Assembly (NCBI GenBank): GCA_900642245.1
Contig: CAAAJI010000005.1
Coordinates: forward strand, 489,756-553,755
DNA length: 64,000 nt
Direction of reading: 5' to 3'
Source: Fragilaria radians
Lineage: Eukaryota > Bacillariophyta > Fragilariophyceae > Fragilariales > Fragilariaceae
Shown here piece after piece: positions 31,605-43,856 of this stretch; positions within the stretch are counted from its first letter, which is position 1, and the number at the start of each line of letters is the position of its first letter. A program made the translations under genes and the position numbers. The notes under the pieces are model-generated. The model was given only the letters and a program-made list of their open reading frames with translations, was not told the DNA's origin and did no database searches.

Positions 31605-32504
31605 TCACAATTCCAAGCCAAACAATCGAAAGACTTGATTCGCAATTAGAAAATACGAAAGGAGTCCTGTGACGTCAACAAAACTTGTCATGGCTGGAGC
31701 TGCAATGACAGAGGGATCAAGATTCATCATAACGCACAAAAAAGGAATAGTCGATCCGAGCGTAGATGCAATAAGGGAGATTAGTGGAAGGGTACAACAT
31801 AAACATGTTGATACATGAATAGAGATTCCCATGAAAAAGTAAGAAATGAATGCTAAAATTGTTCCCAAAAAGATACCCACGGTCAATCCAGAGCAAGCTT
31901 CTTTGAGTATAACTTTCGGCGCATCCCTTAGTGATAAATCGTGCGAAGAGAGTGCAGAGAGAATTGTTCCAACTGATTGTCCTCCTGTATTTCCACCATG
32001 ACCAGCAAGGAGAGGCATGAAAAAAGCTAATTCAATTTGTCGACTAAGAGTATGCTCAAATCCATTTACAATAATAGCTGTGAAACTCAACGAAACGAGA
32101 AACAGGCTTAGCCAACCGACTCTTTGATATGCAACTTGAAGGAATGATTTTGTCATGTAGGTAGCTCCATCATCGATTGGTCCTCCACCATGAGCTGTAG
32201 ACGTCGCAGTGTGCGGAGATATCGATGTTTGTTCAACAATTTGGCTTTTCTTTAATTTTTCTATTTCGATCGCCTGCTTTCGAATTGTTTCCTTCAATTC
32301 GGCTAAAACAGATGATTCCGAGAATTTGTTGTGCACTGCTGTCATAGCTTTATGCCTCGTTCGTGGCAAACCAATTCCAGCAGCGAAAAGAGATGTGGCG
32401 TGGCAATGAGTTCTACTGTTGTTGAGGACGAGAAGAGAGATGGCTATGAAACGAAGACCTCGTTTTAGCATCTCCAAAAATGTTGTGTATGAGAAGCCAT
32501 TCAT
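31605..32504 (-). CDS. MgtE-type Mg2+ transporter, single-module, with N-terminal extension
   Basis: A single exon of 299 residues. A hydrophobic N-terminal stretch (about 12-30) looks like a signal or transit segment, followed by a short coiled coil (ELKETIRKQAIEIEKLKK). The rest is one MgtE membrane domain of about five helices. It has the signature FFMPLLAGHGGNTGGQSVGT, comparable with the GTGGN-G-Q motif of bacterial MgtE. A last helix region (MNLDPSVIAAPAMTSFVDVT) carries the Pro and Asp that in MgtE line the Mg2+ path. The regulatory N and CBS domains of bacterial MgtE are absent. Animal SLC41 proteins carry two MgtE modules; this has one and would act as a dimer. The membrane it sits in is unknown, but an organelle is plausible. 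Confidence 0.82.
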   Translation of the reverse strand: MNGFSYTTFLEMLKRGLRFIAISLLVLNNSRTHCHATSLFAAGIGLPRTRHKAMTAVHNKFSESSVLAELKETIRKQAIEIEKLKKSQIVEQTSISPHTATSTAHGGGPIDDGATYMTKSFLQVAYQRVGWLSLFLVSLSFTAIIVNGFEHTLSRQIELAFFMPLLAGHGGNTGGQSVGTILSALSSHDLSLRDAPKVILKEACSGLTVGIFLGTILAFISYFFMGISIHVSTCLCCTLPLISLIASTLGSTIPFLCVMMNLDPSVIAAPAMTSFVDVTGLLSYFLIANQVFRLFGLEL

Positions 32505-32830
32505 CTATCTTGACAGGATCGTGGACTAGGTAGGTAATCAGTACGCCAGTACGATTTTGCTAAATAACTGCTTTCTTTCTCTCAACTTCCAGGTGTAAGA
32601 CATGTAGATTCCGAAAGAATAAAAACTCCAGATTCTCGATGGAAGAAACCAGATTTACTAACTTTCGGCATCGCAACGACGTCAGAATTTTGAAGGCATC
32701 GGGAACTAAATTCTTAAGCAATGACGGAAAAAGCAGCTGTCGTACTATGTAGACGAAATCTATTCGATGAGAGTTTATTTCTAACGTCATCAAACTGTAA
32801 AGCTGATGTCAAGTTGTTTTGTCTTTAAAA
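32505..32830. promoter_or_regulatory. Divergent promoter region
   Basis: About 326 bases between the MgtE gene (minus) and the KWTxEEE-domain gene (plus). A 77-codon minus frame at 32560-32793 has no domain and is probably 5' leader or chance. Confidence 0.35.
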
Positions 32831-35067
32831 ATGAAACTAGCCGAGGAACAGCTGTTCCAGCTGTTAAAAGTAAATGGTGATTCGGAGGGATTTGAAGGGT
32901 ATGAATGAGAGATTGGTTTGCTATTGTATAACGGATTCTGACGAGACTGAGATTGCCAGCATAAGTGACCTCAAAAGTTTATTGCTGGTAAACTCCTCAG
33001 GAGCAATACAAATTGACCGAAACCAATTGGGAAATCAATATTTTTAAAAGATATAGAATAACAATTATCTTCAGCAAGGAAGTTAATAGTCATCTCGCGA
33101 CAAACGCAAAGCTTGCCACACTACTTTAATTGAAATTTATTGTATCCCTTTCTCAGAGAATGTCGGTTGATCCTGCACAGGGCAAGGTTTCGGACATACT
33201 CACGTTGCAAGATGCCCTAAATACGGCTGCAGAATTGGCTGCTACAGGAATCGATGACTCTGTTGCCAGAGTATCTCCAACAATAATTTCAGCTACTTTG
33301 AAATCAGTCTCATCGGCACCATTAACTAAATCATTAGTTGGGAAAACACCGTCCGCTCCAAATACAAAAACTCTCCCTTTCATAGTTCCCAATCCAACTC
33401 CATCACATCAATCGCTTCGTACCTACGTGTCATATGTAAGTCCTCAGCCAGTTCCACATCTAATTCCAATCATGCTCCATACCAGTACATCGCAATTTGA
33501 TCAAATGGCTCTCCGAAGAGGCAAATGGACAGTTGAAGAAGAAGCTTATGCAGATTTTCTTATTCATGAATTCGAGCAAGGAACGGTCGAAGGATGTGAG
33601 AATGGCTGTACTTTGAGATCTTTCCTAAGCAAAAAGCTTCATTGCGCTCCCATGAGAATATCTAAGAAGTATGCTGGTATGTGCACTTCAAGCTTGTCAT
33701 CTCGTTTGTCTTGATCAACATTTTGCTTAAGCACTGTACCGACATTCTTGCTTTCAGGAAAATCAATTGGAAAACTGGTATTTCTATCCAAAGCATCCAC
33801 ATCAGTTAATCCTACGATAAACCAATCAGATCTTAAATCTAAAGGTGCAAAGTTAAAAGAGCTGGAAGCTAACTTTTACAAATCATTATGTCGCGAAGCT
33901 GAGCCGAATGAGCCTTATTGTGCCTCCTTCACTACAGGAGATATGATTGTTCCTACATCCGTAAGTTCAATTGTTCTCTTCCAGCCTTTTTCATTTTAGT
34001 CTCACAGTTTTCTCCAGTACTTTGTTCCTGGAACACCGGCATCCTTTCTTCCTTATGGTCAATCCTATGGCCATCAAACAAATCAGCTGCACCAGCCTTT
34101 TATCCCTTCCATTCAACAACATTCTTTGCAATCCGTAAACTTAACGGCTCAAGTTTTGTCAAATTCTTCATCTATTTCCCCCCCGAAAGCTTTTTGCTTA
34201 CCTCAGATAACTCCTGTTGCTCCTGGTCAAGCAGTCTGCTTACGTCAGACAATGCAAACGACAACACAAAACGCTCCTCAACAAATTGCGCCTCGACCGG
34301 CACCTGCGATAACGCAGAGTAATGACTGCAAAGAATTATCCAAACAATTTTCATCCAAAATTGAACCTGCTCCAAATAAGGAGTCCATGGACCTACCCGA
34401 TTTTCTATCGGGTTTTGACAAAGTTGCTCTCATTTCCAAAGCAAATTCAGCTAAATCTGAAATTAGCAAAGACCCACATTGCCTTAAAGAAGGAGCAATC
34501 TTAGAAAATTCACAGTACTCTCCTCCCTTCACCAGTAGATCTTTTGATGACTTGCACCAACTACTTGGAAAAGGATTGTCACCACGTCCGTTGGACTCTG
34601 CTTGTACTGAATTCCATGAATTGGATATCAAAGATGAAAACCTTGAAAATATCAGTGGAGCACCAGATTTGTCTGTTACAGTAGATTCATATGTGAAATT
34701 TGCACAAGAGTCCGCAAGAGCAGTCAGTCAACATTCAGCTTATTTCCGAAATGGGACTCAAAGTCAAGAAACATGCAGGGTGGAGTCTAGTATTGAAAGA
34801 GAGGGAGAGATGTTCACTTCTGCAACAATAAATGCTGAAAACTTAAAAGCATTTTTATGCTCAGATTCCAACAACAAATTTGACTTTGGGTTTCCTTTTG
34901 CAGCATGGCAAGGCAAAAAACATCCTATTGAGACTGTCAGCTTGATATCTGGGTCTATCTCTGACAACTCGTCGGAAACAAGGTCTAATGATCAAGATTC
35001 TGATTCTAACTCTGATGAGCGCCCACAACAAAAGAAGTTGAAGGTTGATTCTTTGACAATGGGATGA
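32831..35067 (+). CDS. Protein with stramenopile-type GKWTxEEE domain, putative nuclear factor
   Basis: Four exons proposed: 32831-32898, 33159-33676, 33758-33960 and 34018-35067, about 612 residues. The second and third introns are well supported because splicing restores MRISKKYAGKSIGKLVFL. The first is ambiguous: a donor at 32870 paired with acceptor end 33156 also works, or translation may start at 33160. The core RRGKWTVEEEAYADFLIHEF, followed by TLRSFLSKKLHC and MRISKKY, is a conserved block I associate with diatom and oomycete proteins. Its WT-EE opening resembles SANT/Myb helices, suggesting DNA or chromatin contact. The rest is low-complexity, with a Gln/Pro-rich middle and an acidic Ser/Asp-rich C-terminus ending in a basic QQKKLKVD cluster. 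This fits a transcription-related protein but function is not shown. Confidence 0.7.
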
Positions 35068-36728
35068 TTGAGAAAAAAAAATGGGCCACGCTAAAATGTA
35101 CATAGATGCTCATAGATAAACCTATAGTTTTGAGCTAATGCACCTTTGATTCCACAGAAGTAGAGATAAAAAGATATCTTAATCTCATGATGAAAACTTG
35201 GAACCATTGCAATTCCTAGGACATTCCTCAAATTTGTTTCCTGTTTGCTGCAAACAAAACGTGTGTATCATTTATTTTTTGGCTAAAGCACCGTGTGAAA
35301 TGATTCTTTTAGCGCATGCAGTTGATTGAATAATATAGTCCAATGGATTATCTTAATACTACTTGTCAATGTCTAAGCCGAATGACCTAAGTATGCCATC
35401 CATGGCTTTGTGATCGTGTTCAATGACAACACATGCTTGTAAAGCTTGACTGGTTGTTAGTGTTGCCTTAATGTCTGAACTTGCATTTCCCTTTCCTTTC
35501 CATTTTCATATGAATGGAAAAAGGGTGAGGGTAATGTAGCAACCTTACAAAAAATCATGTATGAAAGTTGCTTATGCATTGGAGGCTGTGAAATTTGATC
35601 ATGTTTTTGCTGGATCTACCTTTGTAACTGCAAGACAGAGCGTGTGCATTGAATAGAATCAATAAATCTGAAGTTACGATGACTTTAAAGGCTTTGGATA
35701 TCACCAAGGAGAAAGTTCTGTCATTGCATTTTGACAACCATCGACATGACAGCAAGATAAGGAAAGCTCATACAAAAAAGGAGATTCAAGTAACTAGTGG
35801 TATGGATTGTTCAAAAGCCATGAAACAAAGGAACGTAGTAATGGAACCACCAGGTTCACATAGACCATGAGGTATGCGTCAGATTCTGCTACTTTTGTTT
35901 TGGGAGGCAACAATCCATATTTCTGGCATTCCTATTTTGGTGGACTTACTTGACATGCTAGCTTTATATGCCATGTTATTTCTTGTGGTCTTTTCTGTGG
36001 CAGTCTGGTATGGATGAAGTTATGTCCATGGTATCAGGATAGCACCATTCTTCTATAATGTATAATTTATCTTCGTAACCAAGAAGATCATATCCTTCAA
36101 GATGTTGCATAGAGTAAGTGAGGTTGAGAAAATTGTTTTTCTCTCTAACTTTTACACTCATGGCTGTACTTTGAATGGCAAAGCAGTTTGAATTGGGAAA
36201 TAGCATATTGCATATTTCTTTACTGGGAGCTACACAAATTTTATTCCGTAATCTTCAAGGAGAAAAGGCCAGAGAAAAACAAGTTTGAACTCCTCTAGAT
36301 CATTAAAGGTGTCACTTGTACGGTCAATAAAGAGCATGATTGATTAGTTCACTTGTATTCCTTGTAGGATTCAATAGCAGGTATCAACTCTTTTTAGTAG
36401 TTGCATATTACCTGTGGTCTGTATTGAGCTTAAGCAAGTAAAGGTTATGTCGTTCTGAATTATTACTGTGCCCAGCTTATGGAAAGATGCTTCAATTTAT
36501 AGTGGTTCATTGAAATCTAAGTATGCTAAAGGTACCTCTGTTCCAATAACACTATTTATTTTTATGCGTATAATATGGTGTGAGACTGGACAAAGGGGTT
36601 AGCTGCCCACTGCGGTGAACCAACATGTCGTGATTGCAGTTGACTCACTACTAGATTTGGGATAGTTCTATCTTTGATAAGCCCACCCAAATTCCACAAG
36701 GCGTAACTAACCGACGTGCATTTTCAAA
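35068..36728. other. Intergenic
   Basis: Contains frames of 66-76 codons (35555-36206) with no domain. Probably decayed repeats. Nothing firm. Confidence 0.35.
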
Positions 36729-38590
36729 ATGTTTTTACTTGAAAATTGTGTACAAAAAATAATGACAAGACAATCTACTCCTACAACTACTACACGAACA
36801 TTCGGAACAGTGCTTGAAGATGTGGAAAGAGATCTTGATAATGCGGAATGGTCCGGATTGCTTGGGCTTGTCCTTCACTCTATTCGCGACTCGGTTTGGC
36901 TGCCTTCCATTCGCTTGGTAAAGCAATGGACTCCAATCTTGCCGCAACCGGTGGATCAAACAGCTGCCTTGTTGGCACATACTACATGCCAAATATTGAA
37001 ATTTACCTACAGTATCCTTCCTCACATGCCAAGCTTGAGCGAATTTGCCGTACAGGAGATACACAGCACTTCGATTCAAACCTTAAAAACACAGCCACTA
37101 TCTCTAGGCTCATCTGACAACCTTGCTCTGTTGCTTGGAGGTATCGGAATGCTGTCCAATTTTGTCCTGGATCTAGCCACTAATAGCTTTCAAAAATTCA
37201 GGTCTTTTTTCGAAACCATGGAGATGTTTTTGGCATACCTTATACACTCGGGTATAGACCAGGAGCTGGCAAGAGCATTTTGGAACCCGTACACAGGAAT
37301 AAGCATGCTTTTGACGGTCAAAACTCAGGCCTACCTTTGTGACAAACGACTAAAAGATGCTTCGTTTCAAAAAGACCCAGTAAATGAAGAAGAGAAATCG
37401 AAGCTATTGAAAGAGTCGAAAAGATATTTGCAGTTCGCAATTGCTTCCTACGGGTTATGTCAAATTGCAGCCTCGGACTCTGTCTCTGTACCTCTAACAA
37501 CTTCCCTTGTAATCATTGATCAGTCTTTGATCCAACTTCATCAGATTATGTCAAATATCTTTCAGGGTCTACGAACAAGACGACTTGCCAAATATCTCGG
37601 AATATCAGAGGACGATATTCTTTTCCTGACTCCTCCAGGAGGAGATATAATGATTGTTCGACATATGGTGGCAGTAGATCATGTTACTCAGTCTATCATA
37701 CTGGCTATTCGAGGAACATTCTCTGCTTCAGATTTTTTCACTGATGTAAATGCAAGAACAGGTAAGGATTAGGACAAAGATTATGTTCCATAATGTGATA
37801 CTCTCATTTCTCAATAATATTGAAACGGATAGTTGAATTTTGCGGTGGTCTAGCCCACAGAGGAATGGCGGCGCTTGCAATAAATTTAATAAAAAACGAT
37901 CCTACAGCTGTTGCGATTAATCATGGCTTCAAGAAATACTCTGGTTATAAATTGGTCATTACAGGTCATTCCCTTGGTGCAGGAGTGGCAAGTCTCGTAT
38001 TGATTCATTTACATCACCATAATTGTTCATGGATCAATAAAGGAGTCCGTTGTATTGGATTTGGTTGTCCTCCTGTTTTTGGTGCTCCTGTTAGTTCACC
38101 CTCTATGAAAGCTTTAGTAGAGTTTCAGCGATTGAAAAAATCTATGTCAAATATTGTGTGTTTCATCAACAACCAAGACGTGATTCCTTTCTTATCGATT
38201 GATTCAATTCGGCGCCTTGCTAATACCCTGGAACAGGTGAAGAATATTGTTGAAAATTGGAGTCCTATCGATCGTGTTTTAAATGTTAAAGAACCGAAAC
38301 GGATACCTGAACTTATATCAATCGTCGAAGATGGCTCGAAGGAACTCGAACAAATTTCGGGTGCAGAAAGGCTGAAAATTCCAGGTCGGTTCGTAGCTTG
38401 GATCGATTCAAAGTCTTCGTCGTCATTAACAAGGGATATCGATGCAGTTGCGGTTGAATCATCTAATGTCGTTCTTTGTAAACCCAGCAAATTGTCTAAT
38501 CTAGCAATACGGTTGTCCAACGAATTTATATTAGACCATCTTCCTCCTCGTTATGAAGAAAGCTTTGCAACGCTAGTAAAGGAGAATTAA
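36729..38590 (+). CDS. Class 3 lipase, sn1-diacylglycerol-lipase-like
   Basis: Two exons, 36729-37761 and 37833-38590 (intron 71 bases), 596 residues. The N-terminal 290 residues are helical and unassigned, with a hydrophobic stretch near 135-155. The lipase domain starts around 300 (MIVRHMVAVDHVTQSIILAIRG). Next come CGGLAHRGMAALA and the nucleophile elbow VITGHSLGAGVAS with Ser391. A likely catalytic Asp sits in NNQDVIPFLS. A C-terminal DHLPPRYEESF segment supplies the typical catalytic His. Class 3 lipases of this sort (DAGL group) hydrolyse acyl chains from di- or triacylglycerol. Substrate and location cannot be fixed from sequence. Confidence 0.85.
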
Positions 38591-38907
38591 CTTCCAGTAA
38601 AGAAGAAATAAGTTAATGTAGTCCAAATACTTCTTTTTCTGAATCAACTTTTTTGTTTAGCAACTCAAACAAATTTTGAAATAGTTAACCTTCCCAAACA
38701 ATGGACGCAACACTTTCATCAATGCTTCTAAGTCATGCGAAATTTGAGATAGAAACATAAATTGACGTACCATCAGTTATCCAAAAATGAATTGTAGATT
38801 TCCTTTGCTTCTCATTAGGCTTCAAGAGATAAGTAGTAAGGAAATGTAATATCTAACGAAGGTATGATACAATCAATACAAATTTAATAATTTGGTTCTA
38901 AACGTTA
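38591..38907. other. Convergent intergenic spacer
   Basis: 317 bases between 3' ends of the lipase and glycosyltransferase genes; AT-rich, nothing recognised. Confidence 0.5.
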
Positions 38908-41023
38908 TTAATCAACAAGAAACTTGATATCCTCATTGGCTTTTTTATTATCTGCGTACAACTTTTCCAATCCATAAATGCCAGTCTTCACATGTGTCTT
39001 CGAGTAGTGCTCTACATCTTCTAACTTTTCGCGATCATCATAATCCGGCATATCTGTTGCTGCCACTACAAGATTTTTCTCCACAAGGGTAAAACGGTGC
39101 GCACCCATGTCCCACTTATTTTGCTTCAAAATAATGGTGCGACCTGGAATAGCAGTTGAGCTACTACCTTCAATGTCTCCAGGTTCAAATTGAGTTTGCC
39201 CATGGCGTCCCAAGACTTTGTTGACCACGGAGCCCAAAATGCAAGGGCCAGCTGTAAAAAGAGTATCAAAAGCATGAAGAATAGAAAGTTCAGGTTCTGG
39301 GCAAAACGTTGCGTCAATATCTACAGATGTAAATCGGTTTCGAACATTGTTAACCACAGTCTCAACAGCCCTTGCCAAGAACGGATGACCAGGGGAAGAC
39401 GCGATAAACCCATTCCACAAACACATTCTTTTTCCCACAGGCTAAATTGCAGCGTGTGAGTGAAAGTCAAAACACAAATACAAGGATAAATAGAACACTT
39501 ACACTTCCCGGCTCATCCACAGGAACCATGAAACCCACATCTGGTCCAACGGCAGCGTCTAGGTTCGCTTCTAGTAACACATCCATGTCTGCGTATACTC
39601 CGCCATAGATTAATAGTACACAATAGCGAAAAAGATCTGCTTTGAAAGCTCCGGGTTTTAAGGCATCGTAGGCCTGCAGAACTTCTGGTGGAAAGTGTGT
39701 CTTTAAAACGACCCTCGAGGAATCATCGTCATAAAACTTGTATTCCCACCCGGATAACTTAAAGGATTCAATCAATCTAGACATATTTGGATATTTCTCG
39801 GGAGAGACTAGCTCGAACCAGGTCTGATGGACAATGCGAGGAATCAGGCGATTTGGATCACGTGCGAATCTAGGGGGCAACACTTTCACTTCTTTTGCAA
39901 CGAACTTTTTGTCCACAGAGACTTTACACAGAGTCTTGCAATAGCATGGGCAGACGTCTTTGCAAATCTTGCAATCAGCGCCCTTCTTTTCTCGAAGGCA
40001 TAGTGAACATTGCAGATCAGAGGGAAGACAGTTATTTTGGAGCAGAGTGTCAAAAAAGTTTGGAGTTTTGGGTGCATCTTTCGCACGATTGTATATCTTT
40101 TCGATGATGGTTGAGATGAAGGGTAATTCGTCCTGAACTGGATCATTTTCATCAGGCATCAAGTAAGGGCGGGGTAAACTCTCCGGTATCATTTGAATGG
40201 GATATATGGGAAATCTGGTCATCATTATGACCTGATGGGAGTCAATAATCTGACAACAATATCCAGTTTCCGAAGGACATAGATGAGCAAAGCGGTTTGT
40301 TTTCGAGTACATTGAGAGCTTTCTTCCTGACAACGGATTCATTGTACAGGAATGCTGTAAAGTATGCCATTCTGATGATGAATTTTGTATCTTGTCATAC
40401 AACGTTGTAGCTAAAAGCAATGGCGAGTGGAGGAAAGTTTGAACTGGGGTTTCAATTAGTAGCCTAGCCATATCCAAGGCGATTTTCGTATCATCCATTA
40501 ACAAAAATGAACCGTGTGCGGTATTTTCAAAGTATGCCGACTGAATAGCAATATTTGGTCCTAAAGAACGAATCTTTTCGACTGGTACTAACAAAGGACT
40601 ATCGATATCCAAATAAAGTCCTCCTTTTTCCGACAGTGCACAAAATTTCCAAAGTTCTATTGCCAAATGCGGCTGGTCTTTCTTGACAAATTCCTGATAG
40701 CGCTGAAATGCATTGTTTACGCAAGGATTTTGATGTAAATAATCTAGTTGATCTTGTGTTTGTGCCATAATTATGTGAAGCGATGGATCGTGAGTTAGGT
40801 CCTTGTAAGTCTTTTGTGCCACAGGAGAATCGGAATATACAAAGAAGACATTGAGGGTTTCCTTTTCCCTTGTCATTCGACGCAAGGATGAATATCTAGG
40901 AGACTCGAAGATTGAAGAAGATGCAACAAGCAGGAAGAAGGCTGCCGCCAATGACATAGTCTTCCATGACTTCCAAGAATTACTCTCCCTCAACAATTCA
41001 AATGAGTTTGTAAAAGCAAACAT
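38908..41023 (-). CDS. Double-module DXD glycosyltransferase (GT32/OCH1-like), type II membrane protein
   Basis: Two exons, 41023-39503 and 39441-38908 (intron 61 bases), 684 residues. A short cytosolic N-terminus and one hydrophobic helix (about 23-37) give a Golgi-type signal anchor. Two glycosyltransferase DXD modules follow. Module 1 has LWKFCALSEKGGLYLDIDSP with DID at 139-141. Module 2 has the classic IPRIVHQTWF start (from 394), then KADLFRYCVLLIYGGVYADM with DMD at 479-481, and continues into exon 2 with CLWNGFIASSPGHPFL. A linker (about 332-366) holds ten Cys, probably disulphide-bonded in the lumen. GT32 enzymes such as OCH1 transfer mannose or related sugars. The module 2 motif set is complete; module 1 is shorter and may be regulatory or a second active site. 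Confidence 0.85.
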
Positions 41024-41658
41024 TCGGGATGATGTGAAACTTTATGAGATATTTTGTTATCAAATTTGTAAAGATCGTTCAAACCGTGAGTACTTTCTTT
41101 GTCTAACTCTTCGGTGAAGCCTTTTTCGAATTTAAGCAATTCGTGGGCCCGTTTTGAGATAGTTACGAACGGACCCACGGAAAAAATGCCAGTGGAAGGA
41201 AAAATAAAAAAGAATTTTGAACACAAAATTTACAGTAAGTAACCACTTCAACTTTGTGAAGTGGTCTTCCAACACATTTGAATATGGGTACCTATTTGTT
41301 CCCTTCCTTCATAATTCTCAAAAATTGATAATTCTGTTGATAAGGTGTCATTTGGGATTTTATTTCTGTGGTTGTGTTCTACTCAATTGTAAACCCCCTA
41401 ACCTCTGCTGTGATACATGGCACTTATTGTCATTAGACCGGATGGTTGAAGAAAAACTGTTTTACGACGGAAGCTCCCAGATAGGATAAAGGTGTGACAA
41501 GAGTATGCTATAGTCAAGAATGATGTCTACTTTCAGGACTTTGTAGAATGTAGAACGACAAACAAAACAGATACCTATCCGGATGTAACAAAGGAGAAGG
41601 ACAGACCGAAAGCCTCCAACTAACTATCCACTTTTCACCCATAAAATTCACGACAAAA
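41024..41658. promoter_or_regulatory. Divergent promoter region
   Basis: About 635 bases between the glycosyltransferase (minus) and Whirly-like (plus) genes. It contains an inverted repeat around 41137-41178: TGGGCCCGTT is followed about 25 bases later by AACGGACCCA, nearly complementary. No other motif recognised. Confidence 0.4.
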
Positions 41659-42529
41659 ATGTTCTACCGATTGACATCTCGCAGTTTCCAAGGAATCGGG
41701 CGACATTCAGCTCGTGGGAGGGAATTGGTCTCAACCTCTCAATTTTTCCTCAATGGAGATACAGTTAAAGAGAACTATCATATTTCCAATCCTTTCGGTG
41801 CCGCTCCTCACGCTCGATTTTTTTCAAGCCAAGGACATCATGAAACCCCAATGCTCAGTACCACTGGATTTCCACAGTATAACATCTATGGAGGAGAAAG
41901 TCATTTTCTTGGTCTAAAATTGATTGCACCCACATTCCGATCTTTAAAAGATGGAGCTATCGTGCCGCTGCATAACGGAAAATTAATCCTGGAATTCATT
42001 CCTCGAGATCCCAAAGCGGTGCACTGGACAGAAAAGGTATCCATCGGACTTAGTGCTGAAGAAGTTGGGTTGATTTGTTCAGAGCTACCTCGTAATATAG
42101 TGGAGATCTCGCGACCTTCGAAAAATCAGCAACAGGGAAACAACAAGGAAGCATCGACAACGGTTAACAACTATTCCAAAATATTGACGATGTCACCAGG
42201 GGAAAATTCTTCTGTTACGTTGAAGCTAGTCGTTTTAAACCAATCCAATGATGAGGTCCAACATACACCTGTACGTATAGACTTCAACTTGTTCATCCTT
42301 TTCTTAATTCTAATCGACTTTTATCGTGCCTTAGACACACAGATACTTTGAGGTTAGAGCGCAAGGTGGAGAGTTTCATGTGCTCCTTTCTCTAATGAGT
42401 CAATCCATTCCAGTAATTACTGGTTGGTCTCCGTTGATGAATATTGCAATAGACAGAGCAGTTAACCGAGCTATCAAGGGAGAAGAACCTCCAAGACGAA
42501 ATCAACCACCTTCATCCTCCTTTTTTTGA
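41659..42529 (+). CDS. Whirly-like organellar single-stranded DNA-binding protein
   Basis: Two exons, 41659-42270 and 42335-42529 (intron 64 bases, phase 0), 268 residues. The N-terminus is Arg/Ser-rich and acid-poor (MFYRLTSRSFQGIGRHSARG), as in mitochondrial presequences. From about 72 on, the strand pattern matches the Whirly fold: YNIYGGESHFLGLKLIAP, LHNGKLILEFIPRD, VHWTEKVSIGLSAEEVGLI, ILTMSPGENSSVTLKLVV, and in exon 2 YFEVRAQGGEFHVLLSLM and IPVITGWSPLMNIAI. Whirly proteins bind ssDNA in plant organelles and protect genome stability; trypanosome MRP1/2 share the fold and bind guide RNA. The C-terminal tail is basic, then Ser/Pro. Organelle choice is inferred from the presequence only. 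Confidence 0.72.
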
Positions 42530-43856
42530 GCTTCGTATTTATTAATACCACTAACCACCTTAATGAAAGTTAGGCATATACGTATTAAATTGGATGTTTA
42601 AGCGTGTTTAAATCCTGCATTTATTTTTGAAAAAAATTCCCTTTACGTTCTCTGGGCTATATCACGCGTTACACTTCTGGAATCCATAACTTGAATCTGA
42701 CGACCAGTAGTAGGGATTGGTTGATAACCCAACATAGTTGGATTAACGAGCCGATAGATACCTTCTATCTCCAATTTCTTGATAATCATATCCTTGCTGA
42801 CTCAGAGGTGTTGCGATGCTCATTGCATGGCAAAGAAACCATGTTTCTACATCGTGTACGTACATGTCTTCCCAAGTTTTGAATGGGTAGTAATCCCTCC
42901 CATATTTTGTAGCCAGCTTAACTTTGATTATCTGAAGTAAGTAAGAGCAAGTCATTTTCCATCTCTATGTTTTGTCCTGATGTGATGCTTGCAGCAGGAT
43001 AAATAGGGTTCCAGAATCATAGACAAAACTAATGGAACCGATTTCAAATAGAAGAAGTGATAAACGACATAAGCTCTCCGAATTAAGAATGGATTCTTCA
43101 GAGACGCCATTATTGCGTTATACCATGATTTTATGATTAAACTGATCACTTTATTATTAGTGTCTTAAACGACTACCTTAGAAAGATATTAGTTGTTATA
43201 GTTTTATTATTGTTACACTATCCTTTAATATCCTGAGCATGAAAAATGTCATGGCCATACTTAGGGTGTCATGTAATCTACTTATACATGCAATATCAAA
43301 ACATTTTTCCTTTGAAAATCCTTTCGTAAATTTCAATATCTTTTTCGTTTCCATAGCCCTGTAAAGTCGGAAGAAGGCAATGATTAAATCAGGTTTGTCC
43401 AATTGCCTTTAAAAAACAATGAGCTGTGATCTATAATTCTTTTCAAATGTCGAACAGTTTTTCAGGATATATATTCTGCTTTGGGTGAACAACTGGACTT
43501 TCTTACCTGGTATGCTAGCCTAGTATGATTGGTCAATTTCAATTATTGAAAGGTAACGGTACACCATTTGAGTGAATAGGATAAGTGAAGGAATATCCCT
43601 TTAGAAATTTTGGTTAACATAGAATAGATGTGTGCCGCAGTTAAAGCTGGGAGTCTAGAGCACCTGCTGGATAGCCACATGCATTGATGCCTTTTCTTTT
43701 CGACATAACATAGCACACTCCTTGAACTTTTTATTTGGTATGTGTAATGTGTAACCTTATCGACTCAAAAACCTAATTCCATTCCTTTAGGGCTTTGTTC
43801 TCTTTTTCTCGTGAGTGTCATCGTTCAAAACAATAAACAAAACAAAATTGTCGACG
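42530..43856. other. Intergenic
   Basis: No supported gene. Small frames (63-70 codons) on both strands lack domains. Confidence 0.4.
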
